Below, piece by piece: positions 43,076-51,559 of a stretch of 64,000 nt of DNA. Source of the DNA: Halothermothrix orenii H 168. GTDB taxonomy: Bacteria; Bacillota; Halanaerobiia; Halanaerobiales; Halothermotrichaceae. Both the position numbers and the translations under genes were made by a program. The notes beneath the pieces are model-generated. The model was not told where the DNA came from and did no database searches. It saw only the letters and a program-made list of their open reading frames with translations. The stretch is from contig NC_011899.1 of the NCBI RefSeq assembly GCF_000020485.1, forward strand, positions 1,954,501 through 2,018,500, written 5' to 3'. The stretch's first letter is position 1. Each line of letters begins with the position of its first letter.

Positions 43076-44620
43076 TTACTGGGTTGTAACCCTGACCACT
43101 TCATCTATGGAAGTTAAACCGTCTTTTACCTTGATACAACCGTCGGTGAACAGACTGGTATAACCTGTTTTTTTAAGCTCTTCTTTAATCTCACTTGAGC
43201 TGGCCCTCTGGACAATCATTGATTCAATCTGGGGGGTTACAGTTAATAATTCATAAATACCCGTCCGCCCCTTAAAACCTATATTATTACAGAAGGTACA
43301 ACCCGCCGGACGGTATAATAACTCTACATCATCATCAATCAGGTTAACTTCTGAAGATGTAGGTTGATAGGACTCCTTACACCTGGGGCATAAAACCCTG
43401 ACAAGACGTTGGGCCAGTATCCCTTTCAGGGTTGCTGCCAGCAGGTAATCTTCAACCCCCATATTAAGTAATCTCGAGACAGCACCGGCAGCATCATTGG
43501 TATGGAGAGTTGCCAGGACCAGATGGCCTGTCAGGGCTGCCTGAATGGCAATTTTAGCTGTTTCCACATCTCTGATTTCACCTATCATAATAATATCGGG
43601 ATCATGTCGCAAAATAGATCGTAGACCAGAGGCAAAATCGAAGTTAATCTCCGGTTTTACCTGTATCTGGTTAATTCCCTCTAACTGGTATTCAACCGGG
43701 TCTTCAATGGTAATTATCTTTCGACTTGATGAATTCAAATACTGTAAGGTTGCATAAAGGGTTGTTGTCTTACCACTTCCGGTCGGACCTGTCACCAGAA
43801 TAATGCCATGAGGAATATTAATAAGGTTCAAATACCTTTTTAACATAGCCTCGCTAAAGCCGAGGTTTTTGATATCAAGTAACCGGGCTGCTTTATCAAG
43901 TAACCTGAGGACAACTCCTTCCCCATGGAGAGCAGGAATAATAGACACCCTTATATCAAGCTCCCGACCCGATACCCTGATTCTGATTCTACCTTCCTGA
44001 GGAAGCCGTCTTTCAGCAATATTTAATTCAGACATAATTTTTATCCTGGTAATGATAGCCGGTAACAACTCCAGTGGCGGGGCAGGATTCTCATATAAAA
44101 CACCGTCTATTCTGTACCTTAACCTTAATTTGTCTTCAAAGGGTTCAATATGGATATCACTTGCTCCCTTCTTCAAGGCAGTAGTGATGATGGCATTAAC
44201 CAGTCTGATTATTGGGGCTTCCTGGGCTAAATCCTCCAGGTTTTCAACCCGGCTATCAATTTTTAGGATCTTGAAATCATCCAGACCCCGCAAATTATTA
44301 TCATCAAGCATATCTTCTACTGTATCCACCGGAGCCTTAAGGTGTTCATTTACAAGCTGTTGAACCACATGAGATTTTTCTAACCTGACATCTATTTTAA
44401 ACCCTGTATATACTTCCAGGTCATTGATTGCCTCAGGGGGAGGGTAATTATCGGAAATAACTACTACAGTGTCACCATGTCTGGTCAGGGGAATTAGCCT
44501 GTTTTCTTTTAAAGTTGAGCCAGGGAAATTTCTGATTAACTTATTGTCTATATAAAAATTATTTATCTCACTGACCTCTAGACTATTAATATTTTCGTAA
44601 TCCATGTTTGTCTTATCCAT
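43076..44620 (-). CDS. gspE: Type II secretion ATPase GspE
   Basis: This 514-residue protein has an N-terminal MshEN-type domain (about 20-110) and ASDIHIEPFEDKLRLRYRID. It also has Walker A GPTGSGKTT, an Asp box (ITIEDPVEYQLEGI), Walker B DPDIIMIGEIRD and the His box LHTNDAAGAVSRL. A zinc-binding tetracysteine loop follows (CPRC and CTFC, about residues 415-445). It is the cytoplasmic motor that drives pseudopilus assembly. Fourth of the operon genes found here in transcription order K-C-E-F. Confidence 0.93.
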   Translation of the reverse strand: MDKTNMDYENINSLEVSEINNFYIDNKLIRNFPGSTLKENRLIPLTRHGDTVVVISDNYPPPEAINDLEVYTGFKIDVRLEKSHVVQQLVNEHLKAPVDTVEDMLDDNNLRGLDDFKILKIDSRVENLEDLAQEAPIIRLVNAIITTALKKGASDIHIEPFEDKLRLRYRIDGVLYENPAPPLELLPAIITRIKIMSELNIAERRLPQEGRIRIRVSGRELDIRVSIIPALHGEGVVLRLLDKAARLLDIKNLGFSEAMLKRYLNLINIPHGIILVTGPTGSGKTTTLYATLQYLNSSSRKIITIEDPVEYQLEGINQIQVKPEINFDFASGLRSILRHDPDIIMIGEIRDVETAKIAIQAALTGHLVLATLHTNDAAGAVSRLLNMGVEDYLLAATLKGILAQRLVRVLCPRCKESYQPTSSEVNLIDDDVELLYRPAGCTFCNNIGFKGRTGIYELLTVTPQIESMIVQRASSSEIKEELKKTGYTSLFTDGCIKVKDGLTSIDEVVRVTTQ

Positions 44621-44685
44621 TTTCTAATCACCACAATATTAATTAATCATTACAATATTAGACCAAAAAGAAATTAATTATATAT

Positions 44686-45318
44686 TTACCAGTCTTTCCG
44701 GTCAAAATTTAACTTAACTTTCTTCTCGTTAACCGAACAAATAACCCCATTATCTTTAATTGTTAATACTTTATATTTATTAAATATATCCCCCTCAGAG
44801 ACTATAAAGGTTTTACCTGAGGCCTCATCCAGAACGATAGCCCTGTTAACCCCACCTTTCAGAATTGCCAGGAGAATTAAAGAATGTTTAATACTTTTAT
44901 CCTTTTCACCATCTGCTTTGATATTTTCAACCTGTTTTATGACCTGTTTTGAAACAGGTTCTTTTTTTTCTTCCTTGTCAAGCCCCTTTTTTACCGGAAA
45001 TAAATTATTTAAGTCTTCAACCCAGGTCAATTTACTCACATTCGGTTTTGTAAAAGTTTGTTTCGTATAATTAATACTCCGGTCATGTTTTGAAGTTTTA
45101 TCGTTAATAGAATTATCAGGCCTGGTTTTTAAATCAGTAACCCCGGCCCTCTGAAGATTTTTTTTAGACAATTTAATTTCCTTTAAATTATTCTCCTGCA
45201 AAAAGACTTCCCCGGAAACCTTCTTATCTTTTGTTGTCACCATCCATAAATTAAAAATGCTACCAAGCAATACAAGTATTAATAAAATATAAATATAGTT
45301 TAAAGACTTTTTAGTCAA
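44686..45318 (-). CDS. Type II secretion GspC-like (PilP-like) inner-membrane protein
   Basis: This 210-residue protein has a single N-terminal helix (YIYILLILVLLGSIFNLWMV), then a long Lys/Asn-rich linker. A C-terminal domain follows (about 145-205: LLAILKGGVNRAIVLDEASG, EGDIFNKYKVLTI) that resembles the homology region of GspC or PilP, which docks to the secretin N domain. There is no PDZ domain. A TTG start is used with AGAGGTG seven bases upstream. The GspC assignment rests on topology, the C-terminal pattern and operon position. Confidence 0.65.
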   Translation of the reverse strand: MTKKSLNYIYILLILVLLGSIFNLWMVTTKDKKVSGEVFLQENNLKEIKLSKKNLQRAGVTDLKTRPDNSINDKTSKHDRSINYTKQTFTKPNVSKLTWVEDLNNLFPVKKGLDKEEKKEPVSKQVIKQVENIKADGEKDKSIKHSLILLAILKGGVNRAIVLDEASGKTFIVSEGDIFNKYKVLTIKDNGVICSVNEKKVKLNFDRKDW

Positions 45319-45337
45319 TATAAAGCACCTCTACACT

Positions 45338-46423
45338 TTATTGTGATCTAACCTGCCTGTAACTAACATTTTCATACCATCTTAAGATACGAATTTTATA
45401 ACCTTTATTATCCCTGTCTTCACTCCGATGAACCAGGGCTTCAGCTGTCTGTATAACCGGCCCCCGGGTAACTTCTACTTTTATTAGAAAATAACTTGAA
45501 GTTACACCAAAGTATTTTTCCAGTTTTAATCGGTCCTGCCTGGCAATTATTTTGTCAAGCATGTCTATATTCTTAAAACCCCTGACTTCCCGGTATTCTA
45601 AAATCTTGTTTATATAATTTTCCTTTAAATCAGGATTTATGTCCAGGGACCTTATTATTGCCTCGACTACCTCTTCAGGGGCCATATTAATATTAACTCT
45701 CCCCTCTGTCGTCAGAAAAGGCTTAATTTTTTCAAAAGTATTTAAATCAAGCCCCTTTATATAAACAGGTAAAAGCTCAACTTTATTTATATATTTCTCT
45801 TCTCTAACCTTCCTGAGGCTATCAACAATTAATTTAGCCTGGAAATCACGAATACCTGATTTTATAAGAAGAATATAAAAACCTTTAAGCCGGTCAGTAT
45901 TTACATTGTACTGGCCCAATGTAGTTAAAAGTTCGCTGGCCTCTGGATAACTTTCATCAAATACTTCTTTCAGCAGAAGTATATCAGGTATCACCCTGCC
46001 CTTTAAATCCTTTTCAATACTTTCAGGCCACCATGAAAATAGCCTTAAAGTAGACAATCTATCATAGTTTATATTTAACCTGCTTCCAACATCAGTTATC
46101 TTTACTTTATAATTTATGCCTTTTATCTTTCTATTAACCGGTTTTAACCAGCTATCATTCCTGGTGTCATATTCTGTCTTGTCTCTCTTTAGTTTATTGA
46201 TTCCTATATTAACAGCCGAGAAGAGTATATTTTTTTGTTCGTTTTGTAATATACGGTATTCTGTGAGCCTGTTATTGAGTTGTACCTCCTCATATAAATT
46301 AACAAAGATAATGGAAAGAATAACTAAAGCCCAGATAACTATTAGAAAAGTATACCCCTGCTCATACTGTTTTTTACCCACAGCTTTCACCACATTTTTA
46401 TAAAAAAATAAAAAATTATCCAT
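45338..46423 (-). CDS. gspK: Type II secretion minor pseudopilin GspK
   Basis: This 361-residue protein has the prepilin-like site KKQYEQG^YTFLIVIWALVI, lacking Glu at +5, as is usual for GspK. A large globular domain contains a helix-hairpin-helix type segment (RVNINMAPEEVVEAIIRSL, then ILEYREVRGFKNIDML). GspK caps the pseudopilus tip with I and J. Here it is the first gene of the operon, unusual compared with the Proteobacterial order C-D-E-F-G-H-I-J-K-L-M. No good SD is seen before the ATG, so the exact start is uncertain; a GTG 12 codons on is possible. Confidence 0.82.
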   Translation of the reverse strand: MDNFLFFYKNVVKAVGKKQYEQGYTFLIVIWALVILSIIFVNLYEEVQLNNRLTEYRILQNEQKNILFSAVNIGINKLKRDKTEYDTRNDSWLKPVNRKIKGINYKVKITDVGSRLNINYDRLSTLRLFSWWPESIEKDLKGRVIPDILLLKEVFDESYPEASELLTTLGQYNVNTDRLKGFYILLIKSGIRDFQAKLIVDSLRKVREEKYINKVELLPVYIKGLDLNTFEKIKPFLTTEGRVNINMAPEEVVEAIIRSLDINPDLKENYINKILEYREVRGFKNIDMLDKIIARQDRLKLEKYFGVTSSYFLIKVEVTRGPVIQTAEALVHRSEDRDNKGYKIRILRWYENVSYRQVRSQ

Positions 46424-46485
46424 GTTTTATAATTAATATTCTATATATTTTAAAAAAATCCTTCTTAAACCAAAATTTAAAAAAT

Positions 46486-46514
46486 AAAGAACCCGGGAAA
46501 CCCCGGGTTCTTTT
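46486..46514 (-). terminator. Terminator of the alpha-amylase gene
   Basis: A stem AAAGAACCCGGG / CCCGGGTTCTTT with a short loop is followed on the minus strand by ATTTTTT. It begins about 10 bases after the amylase stop codon. Confidence 0.88.
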
Positions 46515-46523
46515 AAAGTCTCA

Positions 46524-47852
46524 TTAATATGGAGAGTAGACACTATATCCTTTTGGTGGTATTGAAATTTCTACCCAGCCGTTACTATCCACATATACAT
46601 CTCCGGCCTGTCCGGTATAGTCATGTAAAGTAACATTACTCCATTTAGTTTGAACCCATTTACTCTTCCAACTGGAACTATCGTTGAGCCCGACCACAAG
46701 TCCGGGATTACCATTTCGTTGGGCAATATACAAACTATCATCAGCGTAAAGATTACTGGTAGTTCCTGAGGCCAGGTTCTCATGTATCCAGACCAGGTTA
46801 TTTATTTCATCCTTTAAATCATATACATAATAATCTTTCCAAAATACTGTAGGATAACCCTCATGGGTTAAAATATAAGCATAGGCCATTAATTTATTTT
46901 TTGTTACCGGGTCATGTTCATCTGTATCATGGTTTTCTACAAATGTTACCGCCCTGTAAGGGTTTATTTCCACCAACCCTGCATCCTGTAGCCCTCTCAT
47001 ATCATAGTAGCCGTCGCTATTACACATATCTTTTAATGTGTAAAATAATGCAAAGTCAAAAACATGACAACCAGTATAATTTGCCCACCAATCCAGGGTA
47101 TCCCTGTTACCATCCCAGTATTCACCCACGACAAAACTACTACTCATTGGAGAAGTTTGTTTCCAGGATTTAATATAATCAGGTTCTATACCTTTAACAA
47201 AATCTAATCTATACCCATCAAATCCAATATTATTCTTTAACCAGGCTGCCCAATTTTTTAACCCATTCCCCATATAGTTATAGTCATTATAATAACAGAC
47301 ATCTTCGCCAAATTCTTTACTATGATAAGGGGGGTCATTATCTGGGTGGGTATAATTTGGATGAAAATGTTTATAATTCTTTTCAAAAGTATCGTGGGGG
47401 TAATCAAACCTGGTATATGTATACGAATTTGTATTCGGATTCCATTCCTGTTCACCACCCATCATGTGGTTCATGACAGTATCAACATACACCTGCATTC
47501 CTTCACTGTGGTAAGCATTGATTGCATTTAACAGTTCATTTTTACTCCCAAATCGGGTTTCAGTAGTCCCCTGCTGGTAATAATTCCCCAGGTCATAATG
47601 ATCAAAAACGTCATAACCCATGGAATAACCGCCACTATCACCTTTACATGGCGAAGGAAACCATATTGCAGTAAATCCAGCATTTGAAAGTTCTTCAGCT
47701 TTGGAGGCTATATGGTCATACCACTCTCCCTGATATGGAGTATCCCAGTAAAACCCTTGCATCAACACCCCGGCCCTTGCAGAAGTAATAACTGAAATCA
47801 ACAGAAGCAGACTGAACAAAACAATGAAAAGACGCCTTCTAAAAACCTTCAT
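46524..47852 (-). CDS. Secreted GH13 alpha-amylase (archaeal/plant-like type)
   Basis: This 442-residue protein has a signal peptide (RLFIVLFSLLLLISVITSARA). The (beta/alpha)8 barrel carries the GH13 regions DTVMNHMMGG, GFDGYRLDFVKGI (nucleophile Asp), VVGEYWD (acid/base Glu) and VENHDTDE (third Asp). The start of the mature protein (GVLMQGFYWDTPYQGEWYD) and the SKGxSGGYSMGYD-type stretch (GDSGGYSMGYDVFDHYDLG) resemble Thermococcales/plant alpha-amylases of subfamily GH13_7 or 6. It hydrolyses starch outside the cell. A C-terminal beta domain is included; no starch-binding module. It lies directly upstream of the T2SS operon and is a plausible substrate. Confidence 0.93.
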   Translation of the reverse strand: MKVFRRRLFIVLFSLLLLISVITSARAGVLMQGFYWDTPYQGEWYDHIASKAEELSNAGFTAIWFPSPCKGDSGGYSMGYDVFDHYDLGNYYQQGTTETRFGSKNELLNAINAYHSEGMQVYVDTVMNHMMGGEQEWNPNTNSYTYTRFDYPHDTFEKNYKHFHPNYTHPDNDPPYHSKEFGEDVCYYNDYNYMGNGLKNWAAWLKNNIGFDGYRLDFVKGIEPDYIKSWKQTSPMSSSFVVGEYWDGNRDTLDWWANYTGCHVFDFALFYTLKDMCNSDGYYDMRGLQDAGLVEINPYRAVTFVENHDTDEHDPVTKNKLMAYAYILTHEGYPTVFWKDYYVYDLKDEINNLVWIHENLASGTTSNLYADDSLYIAQRNGNPGLVVGLNDSSSWKSKWVQTKWSNVTLHDYTGQAGDVYVDSNGWVEISIPPKGYSVYSPY

Positions 47853-48341
47853 TAACCCGGCCCCCTTAATAGTATATTAGTCTACGACGTATAAAAAATA
47901 TATCAATGGATATATCATTAGTTTTATGTTAAAATAATTGTTATTTAGATTATCAACTTTTGTCATTGAAGAATAATCTCTTTAAAAGCTTGTCTATATT
48001 ATGGTTACAAAAATATTTTTATAGGTATCAAAACTATTATGTTATATTAATTATAATGTAAAATTTTTCCATTTGCAAGCCCCGTTATTTCGATACATTA
48101 CACTTCAATAACAGTTAGCTGGTAATTTCTATATTTTTCTCTATTTTTTGTATATTTAAGGAGTTTTGAATGATTACAAAAGCAAGCTGGCCTCTGTTCA
48201 TAATCATTTAAAAGATAAACAATGGCCTCGATGGCCCGGTATTAAAATTAACTTTCCGCTATTAATAAGAAAGATTTTAATGATTGTTAATACAGTAATT
48301 ATCCACAAAAAACATTTTTATATTATTTCATAGACATTAAA
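47853..48341. other. AT-rich intergenic region upstream of the amylase gene
   Basis: It carries the SD (AAGGGGGCCGGG) and presumably the promoter of the amylase gene on the minus strand. I see several TTGATA hexamers but no convincing -35/-10 pair. A short AATGGCCTCGATG motif near 48223 recurs at 50540. No ORF was recognised. Confidence 0.35.
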
Positions 48342-48364
48342 AATACCCGGTTTTCCCGGGTATT
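48342..48364 (-). terminator. Terminator of the amino-acid ABC operon
   Basis: A stem AATACCCGG / CCGGGTATT with a GAAAA loop is followed by TTTAATG on the minus strand. It overlaps the end of the last permease gene's stop region. Confidence 0.8.
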
Positions 48365-48366
48365 GT

Positions 48367-49035
48367 CTAATCCCGGCCAAAACCGGGTATACTGTATTTT
48401 TTCTCCAGCCAGTTGAAAATAGAAGTGAAGAAAAGGACAACTATTAAATAAATACCGGCTGCAACCAGATAGGTTTTAAAATACTCATAGTTTCGGCTGG
48501 CCAGTAACTTGGCCTGGGCCATCATCTCCGGGGCTCCAATAATATATGCCAGTGATGTATATTTCAGAAGATAAATAAATTCATTGGTCCAGGAAGGAAT
48601 CACCTTAATAAGGGCCTGGGGAAGGACTACGTAAAAAATGCCCTGCCACTTTCCCATTCCTATCGAATAGGCTGCCCTCAACTGCCCCTCTGATACAGAT
48701 TTTATCGACCCCCTGAGGTATTCAGCCTGATAGGCAGCACTATTTAGAGAAAAGCCAATTATAGCAGCTGTCAGGGGGGTAAGTTTAATACCATAAGGGG
48801 GTAATCCGTAGTATAAAATAAAGAGCTGAACCAGCAAAGGTGTCCCCCGGATTATTTCTATATAGGAAGTACAGAGCCAGGAAATGAATTTAAAACCATA
48901 TAATTTACCTATTATAAGTATAATTCCCAGAATAAAACCAAACACAATGGAAACCAGGGTTAATAACATTGTCACCTGTAACCCTTTTATTAAGTCTGGT
49001 AAAGATTGTATAACAAGCTGAATAAAATCTACCAT
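48367..49035 (-). CDS. Polar amino-acid ABC transporter permease 2
   Basis: This 222-residue HisM/GlnP-type permease has five membrane helices. The EAA-type loop is SEGQLRAAYSIGMGKWQGIF, with VVLPQALIKVIPSWTNEF after it. It overlaps the ATPase gene by one base (TAATG). With the second permease encoded at 49792-50445 it should form a heterodimeric channel. The substrate is a polar or charged amino acid; the exact one cannot be told. Confidence 0.9.
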   Translation of the reverse strand: MVDFIQLVIQSLPDLIKGLQVTMLLTLVSIVFGFILGIILIIGKLYGFKFISWLCTSYIEIIRGTPLLVQLFILYYGLPPYGIKLTPLTAAIIGFSLNSAAYQAEYLRGSIKSVSEGQLRAAYSIGMGKWQGIFYVVLPQALIKVIPSWTNEFIYLLKYTSLAYIIGAPEMMAQAKLLASRNYEYFKTYLVAAGIYLIVVLFFTSIFNWLEKKYSIPGFGRD

Positions 49036-49787
49036 TATCCACCATCCCCATTATACATTGTGGTTATATTTCCCAGGAAATCTCCAGTTCGTGTAATACT
49101 GGGGTTATTAAATATTTGTTCGGGAGGCCCCTGTTCAATAATCTCCCCGTGTTCCATGAAGATAATTTCATCAGATACAGACCTGGCAAAACCAAGTTCA
49201 TGGGTAACCACCAGCATGGTCATCCCCTGGCTGGCCAGCTTTTTCATAACAGCAAGAACTTCCCCGATCAGTTCGGGATCCAGAGCCGAAGTAGGTTCAT
49301 CAAACAGGAGTAATTTAGGATTCATGGCAAGGGCACGGGCTATACCCACCCGTTGTTTTTGACCACCAGATAGCTGGGCCGGATAAAGGTCAGCCTTATC
49401 CTTAAGACCTACATCATCAAGACATTTTAAAGCAACCTTTCTGGCTTTTTCTTTTTTCATTTTCTGAACCCTTGTTAGCCCCAGCATAACATTCCCCAGG
49501 GCTGTCAGATGATTAAATAAATTAAACTCCTGAAAGACAAACCCTATCTGCTGTCTCACCTTATCTATATTTTCCTGAGTTACTCTGGTACCTTCCAGGA
49601 AAATCTCCCCTGAATCAGCTGGAGTTAACATATTGATACAGGTTAAAAGGGTACTTTTCCCTGTACCACTGGGTCCAATTATAACCTTGGTCTCCCCTTT
49701 ATTCAGGGAAAAAGAAATACCATCGAGAACCAGATGGGAACCATAGCTTTTTTTGAGGTTATTAACCTGTAAAACCGGTGTTTTCAT
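49035..49787 (-). CDS. Polar amino-acid ABC transporter ATP-binding protein (GlnQ/HisP type)
   Basis: This 250-residue protein has Walker [11 protein letters not shown]-loop FVFQEFNLF, signature [15 protein letters not shown], Walker [15 protein letters not shown] and H-loop VTHELGFA. It is the energy-coupling subunit for the two flanking permeases, with which it is tightly packed (5-base gap upstream, 1-base overlap downstream). Confidence 0.93.
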   Translation of the reverse strand: MKTPVLQVNNLKKSYGSHLVLDGISFSLNKGETKVIIGPSGTGKSTLLTCINMLTPADSGEIFLEGTRVTQENIDKVRQQIGFVFQEFNLFNHLTALGNVMLGLTRVQKMKKEKARKVALKCLDDVGLKDKADLYPAQLSGGQKQRVGIARALAMNPKLLLFDEPTSALDPELIGEVLAVMKKLASQGMTMLVVTHELGFARSVSDEIIFMEHGEIIEQGPPEQIFNNPSITRTGDFLGNITTMYNGDGG

Positions 49788-49791
49788 TAAA

Positions 49792-50445
49792 TCACTCCTC
49801 TATTCCCAACCCCGGTATACTCAGTTTCCTTTCTGTATACCGGAAGATACTATTAACTATTATGGTAAGGATAAAATAAATGGCAGCCACAGTCAGAAAT
49901 ACAGGCATCGGTTTATTACTGGTTGAAATAATATACCTTCCCTGTCTCAGCAATTCAACCACTCCCAGGGCATATGCCAGGGATGAATCCTTTAACACAA
50001 TAGTGAACTCATTGGTCCAGGGTCCAATAATCAATCTAATGGCCTGAGGTAAAATAACTGTTACAAAGGCCTGAAGTTTTGACATTCCCAAAGATAAAGC
50101 TGCTTTCATTTGACCATTATCAATGGATTGAATAGCCCCCCTGAATATCTGAGACTGGTAAGCAGCACTCCTCAATCCCAGGCCAACTACACTGGCAACA
50201 AAAAAGGTCAACCTGATACCCACTCTGGGCAGGCCATAATGAACCAGAAATAAAATAACTATCAGGGGGATACTCCTTACAACCCGCTCATATATGGAAA
50301 CCAGAAATTTTATAGCAAAATTACCGTAAATTTGACCAAAGGCCAGGGGTACGGCTACTATTAACCCTAAAATCAGGCTTAAAATAGTCAATTCTATGGT
50401 AACCAGGGTCCCCTCCAGTAATGGGAGGAGGGAACCCTTCATCAA
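49792..50445 (-). CDS. Polar amino-acid ABC transporter permease 1
   Basis: This 217-residue permease has the EAA loop [20 protein letters not shown] and [20 protein letters not shown] after it. It is homologous to the product of 48367-49035. It follows the binding-protein gene after a 177-base gap that contains a hairpin (GAGGC / GCCTC, 50537-50552). Such a hairpin is often used to give more binding protein than permease. Confidence 0.9.
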   Translation of the reverse strand: MMKGSLLPLLEGTLVTIELTILSLILGLIVAVPLAFGQIYGNFAIKFLVSIYERVVRSIPLIVILFLVHYGLPRVGIRLTFFVASVVGLGLRSAAYQSQIFRGAIQSIDNGQMKAALSLGMSKLQAFVTVILPQAIRLIIGPWTNEFTIVLKDSSLAYALGVVELLRQGRYIISTSNKPMPVFLTVAAIYFILTIIVNSIFRYTERKLSIPGLGIEE

Positions 50446-50536
50446 ACCAGTTATATTAATTGTTGCTCCCCCTTTCTTATAACACTAATACATTTATTTT
50501 GACACCGTTAATTGTTTTCTTGTGTAACCGCAAGGA

Positions 50537-50552
50537 GGCTCAATGGCCTCGA
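50537..50552 (-). other. Intercistronic hairpin between binding-protein and permease genes
   Basis: A GAGGC / GCCTC stem with a 6-nt loop and no T-run fits an mRNA-processing or stability hairpin after the first cistron. The loop motif CAATGGCCTCGATG is also found near 48223. Confidence 0.35.
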
Positions 50553-50622
50553 TGCTAATCCAGTTGCTCATTTTTATATAACCGGAAAATTTAATCATGA
50601 GAGGACCCTTGATATATAAATC

Positions 50623-51357
50623 TTATTTAAAATACTTACCAACCAGTTTAGATATCACACCAGATTCCTGTAATTTTTTAATTCCGTTATTTATTTTATT
50701 TAAAAGGTCCTTATTACCCTCATTAACGACAATACCATACTCTTCACCTGTAATTATTATTCCAACTTCCTTCAGGGGATGGCTATCCACAAACCTTTCA
50801 GCCACAGGGCTATCAAGGACAATAGCATCAAGGTTTCCATTAACCAGGTCAGTTACAGCCAGAACAAAGGTGTCATATCTTACTACTTTACCGGTTAAAA
50901 TACCTTTCTTTTCTAAATTATCTGTTACCCATAAATCCCCGGTAGTACTGGTCTGAACCCCAACATTATTGTCACCGTAAAGCACTGTTAAATTAAGGTC
51001 AGAATCCTCTTTAACAATTACACTCTGGTTTGCCGTATAGTAAGGAATAGAGAAATCAACAACCTTTTCCCTCTTTTCAGTTATGGTCATACCGGCAATT
51101 GCAATATCAATATTACCGCTTTTCAAGGCTGCAATCAGGGAATCAAAACTCATATCTCTAATCTCTACTTCAAAACCCTCAACCTCTGCAATGGCCCTTA
51201 TTAAATCCATGTCAAAACCAACAAATTCCCCGTCTTCAACATACTCAAATGGTGGAAAATCAGCACTGGTCCCCACTACATATTTTTCAGCAGACACACC
51301 TATCCCTGCCAGCATTACCAGTAACAGTGTTACTAATATAATTGATAATTTTTTCAT
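50623..51357 (-). CDS. Polar amino-acid ABC transporter substrate-binding protein
   Basis: This 244-residue family 3 (HisJ/GlnH) binding protein has a signal peptide (KLSIILVTLLLVMLAGIGVSA). The domain start is YVVGTSADFPPFEYVEDG, and GFDMDLIRAIAE plus a TITEKREKVVDFSIPYY segment follow. No lipobox is seen, so it is probably soluble in the periplasm. SD AAGGGGGTTTTTTA. It is first in the operon, with a good promoter at 51428-51456. Confidence 0.93.
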   Translation of the reverse strand: MKKLSIILVTLLLVMLAGIGVSAEKYVVGTSADFPPFEYVEDGEFVGFDMDLIRAIAEVEGFEVEIRDMSFDSLIAALKSGNIDIAIAGMTITEKREKVVDFSIPYYTANQSVIVKEDSDLNLTVLYGDNNVGVQTSTTGDLWVTDNLEKKGILTGKVVRYDTFVLAVTDLVNGNLDAIVLDSPVAERFVDSHPLKEVGIIITGEEYGIVVNEGNKDLLNKINNGIKKLQESGVISKLVGKYFK

Positions 51358-51427
51358 TAAAAAACCCCCTTGTTTATTTAAAAACTCTTTCTAAAAAACA
51401 GTTGCAACTGATTTTCTATTAAACTAT

Positions 51428-51456
51428 AGTATACATGAAAATCTATAGTTATGCAA
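51428..51456 (-). promoter_or_regulatory. Promoter of the amino-acid ABC operon
   Basis: On the minus strand TTGCAT (51451-51456), a 17-bp spacer and TATACT (51428-51433). Confidence 0.6.
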
Positions 51457-51498
51457 GAATATAAATTATGTCGTTTAATTATACATTAATGTATTTTC

Positions 51499-51527
51499 TT
51501 GTGTTAGGTTAACCATTTTGATATAAT
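51499..51527 (+). promoter_or_regulatory. Promoter of gltX
   Basis: TTGTGT (51499-51504), a 17-bp spacer and TATAAT (51522-51527). The short leader (about 25 nt) excludes a T-box. Confidence 0.6.
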
Positions 51528-51559
51528 AGCTTTCAGAATAACTAAGGAGGTTGTTTCCC

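Noticed and set aside
36347-46423. Type IV pilus or competence system
   Set aside because: The GspG-specific region, the H-I-J-K minor pseudopilins, a single ATPase and the lack of PilT point to T2SS. A pilus function cannot be fully excluded without phylogeny.
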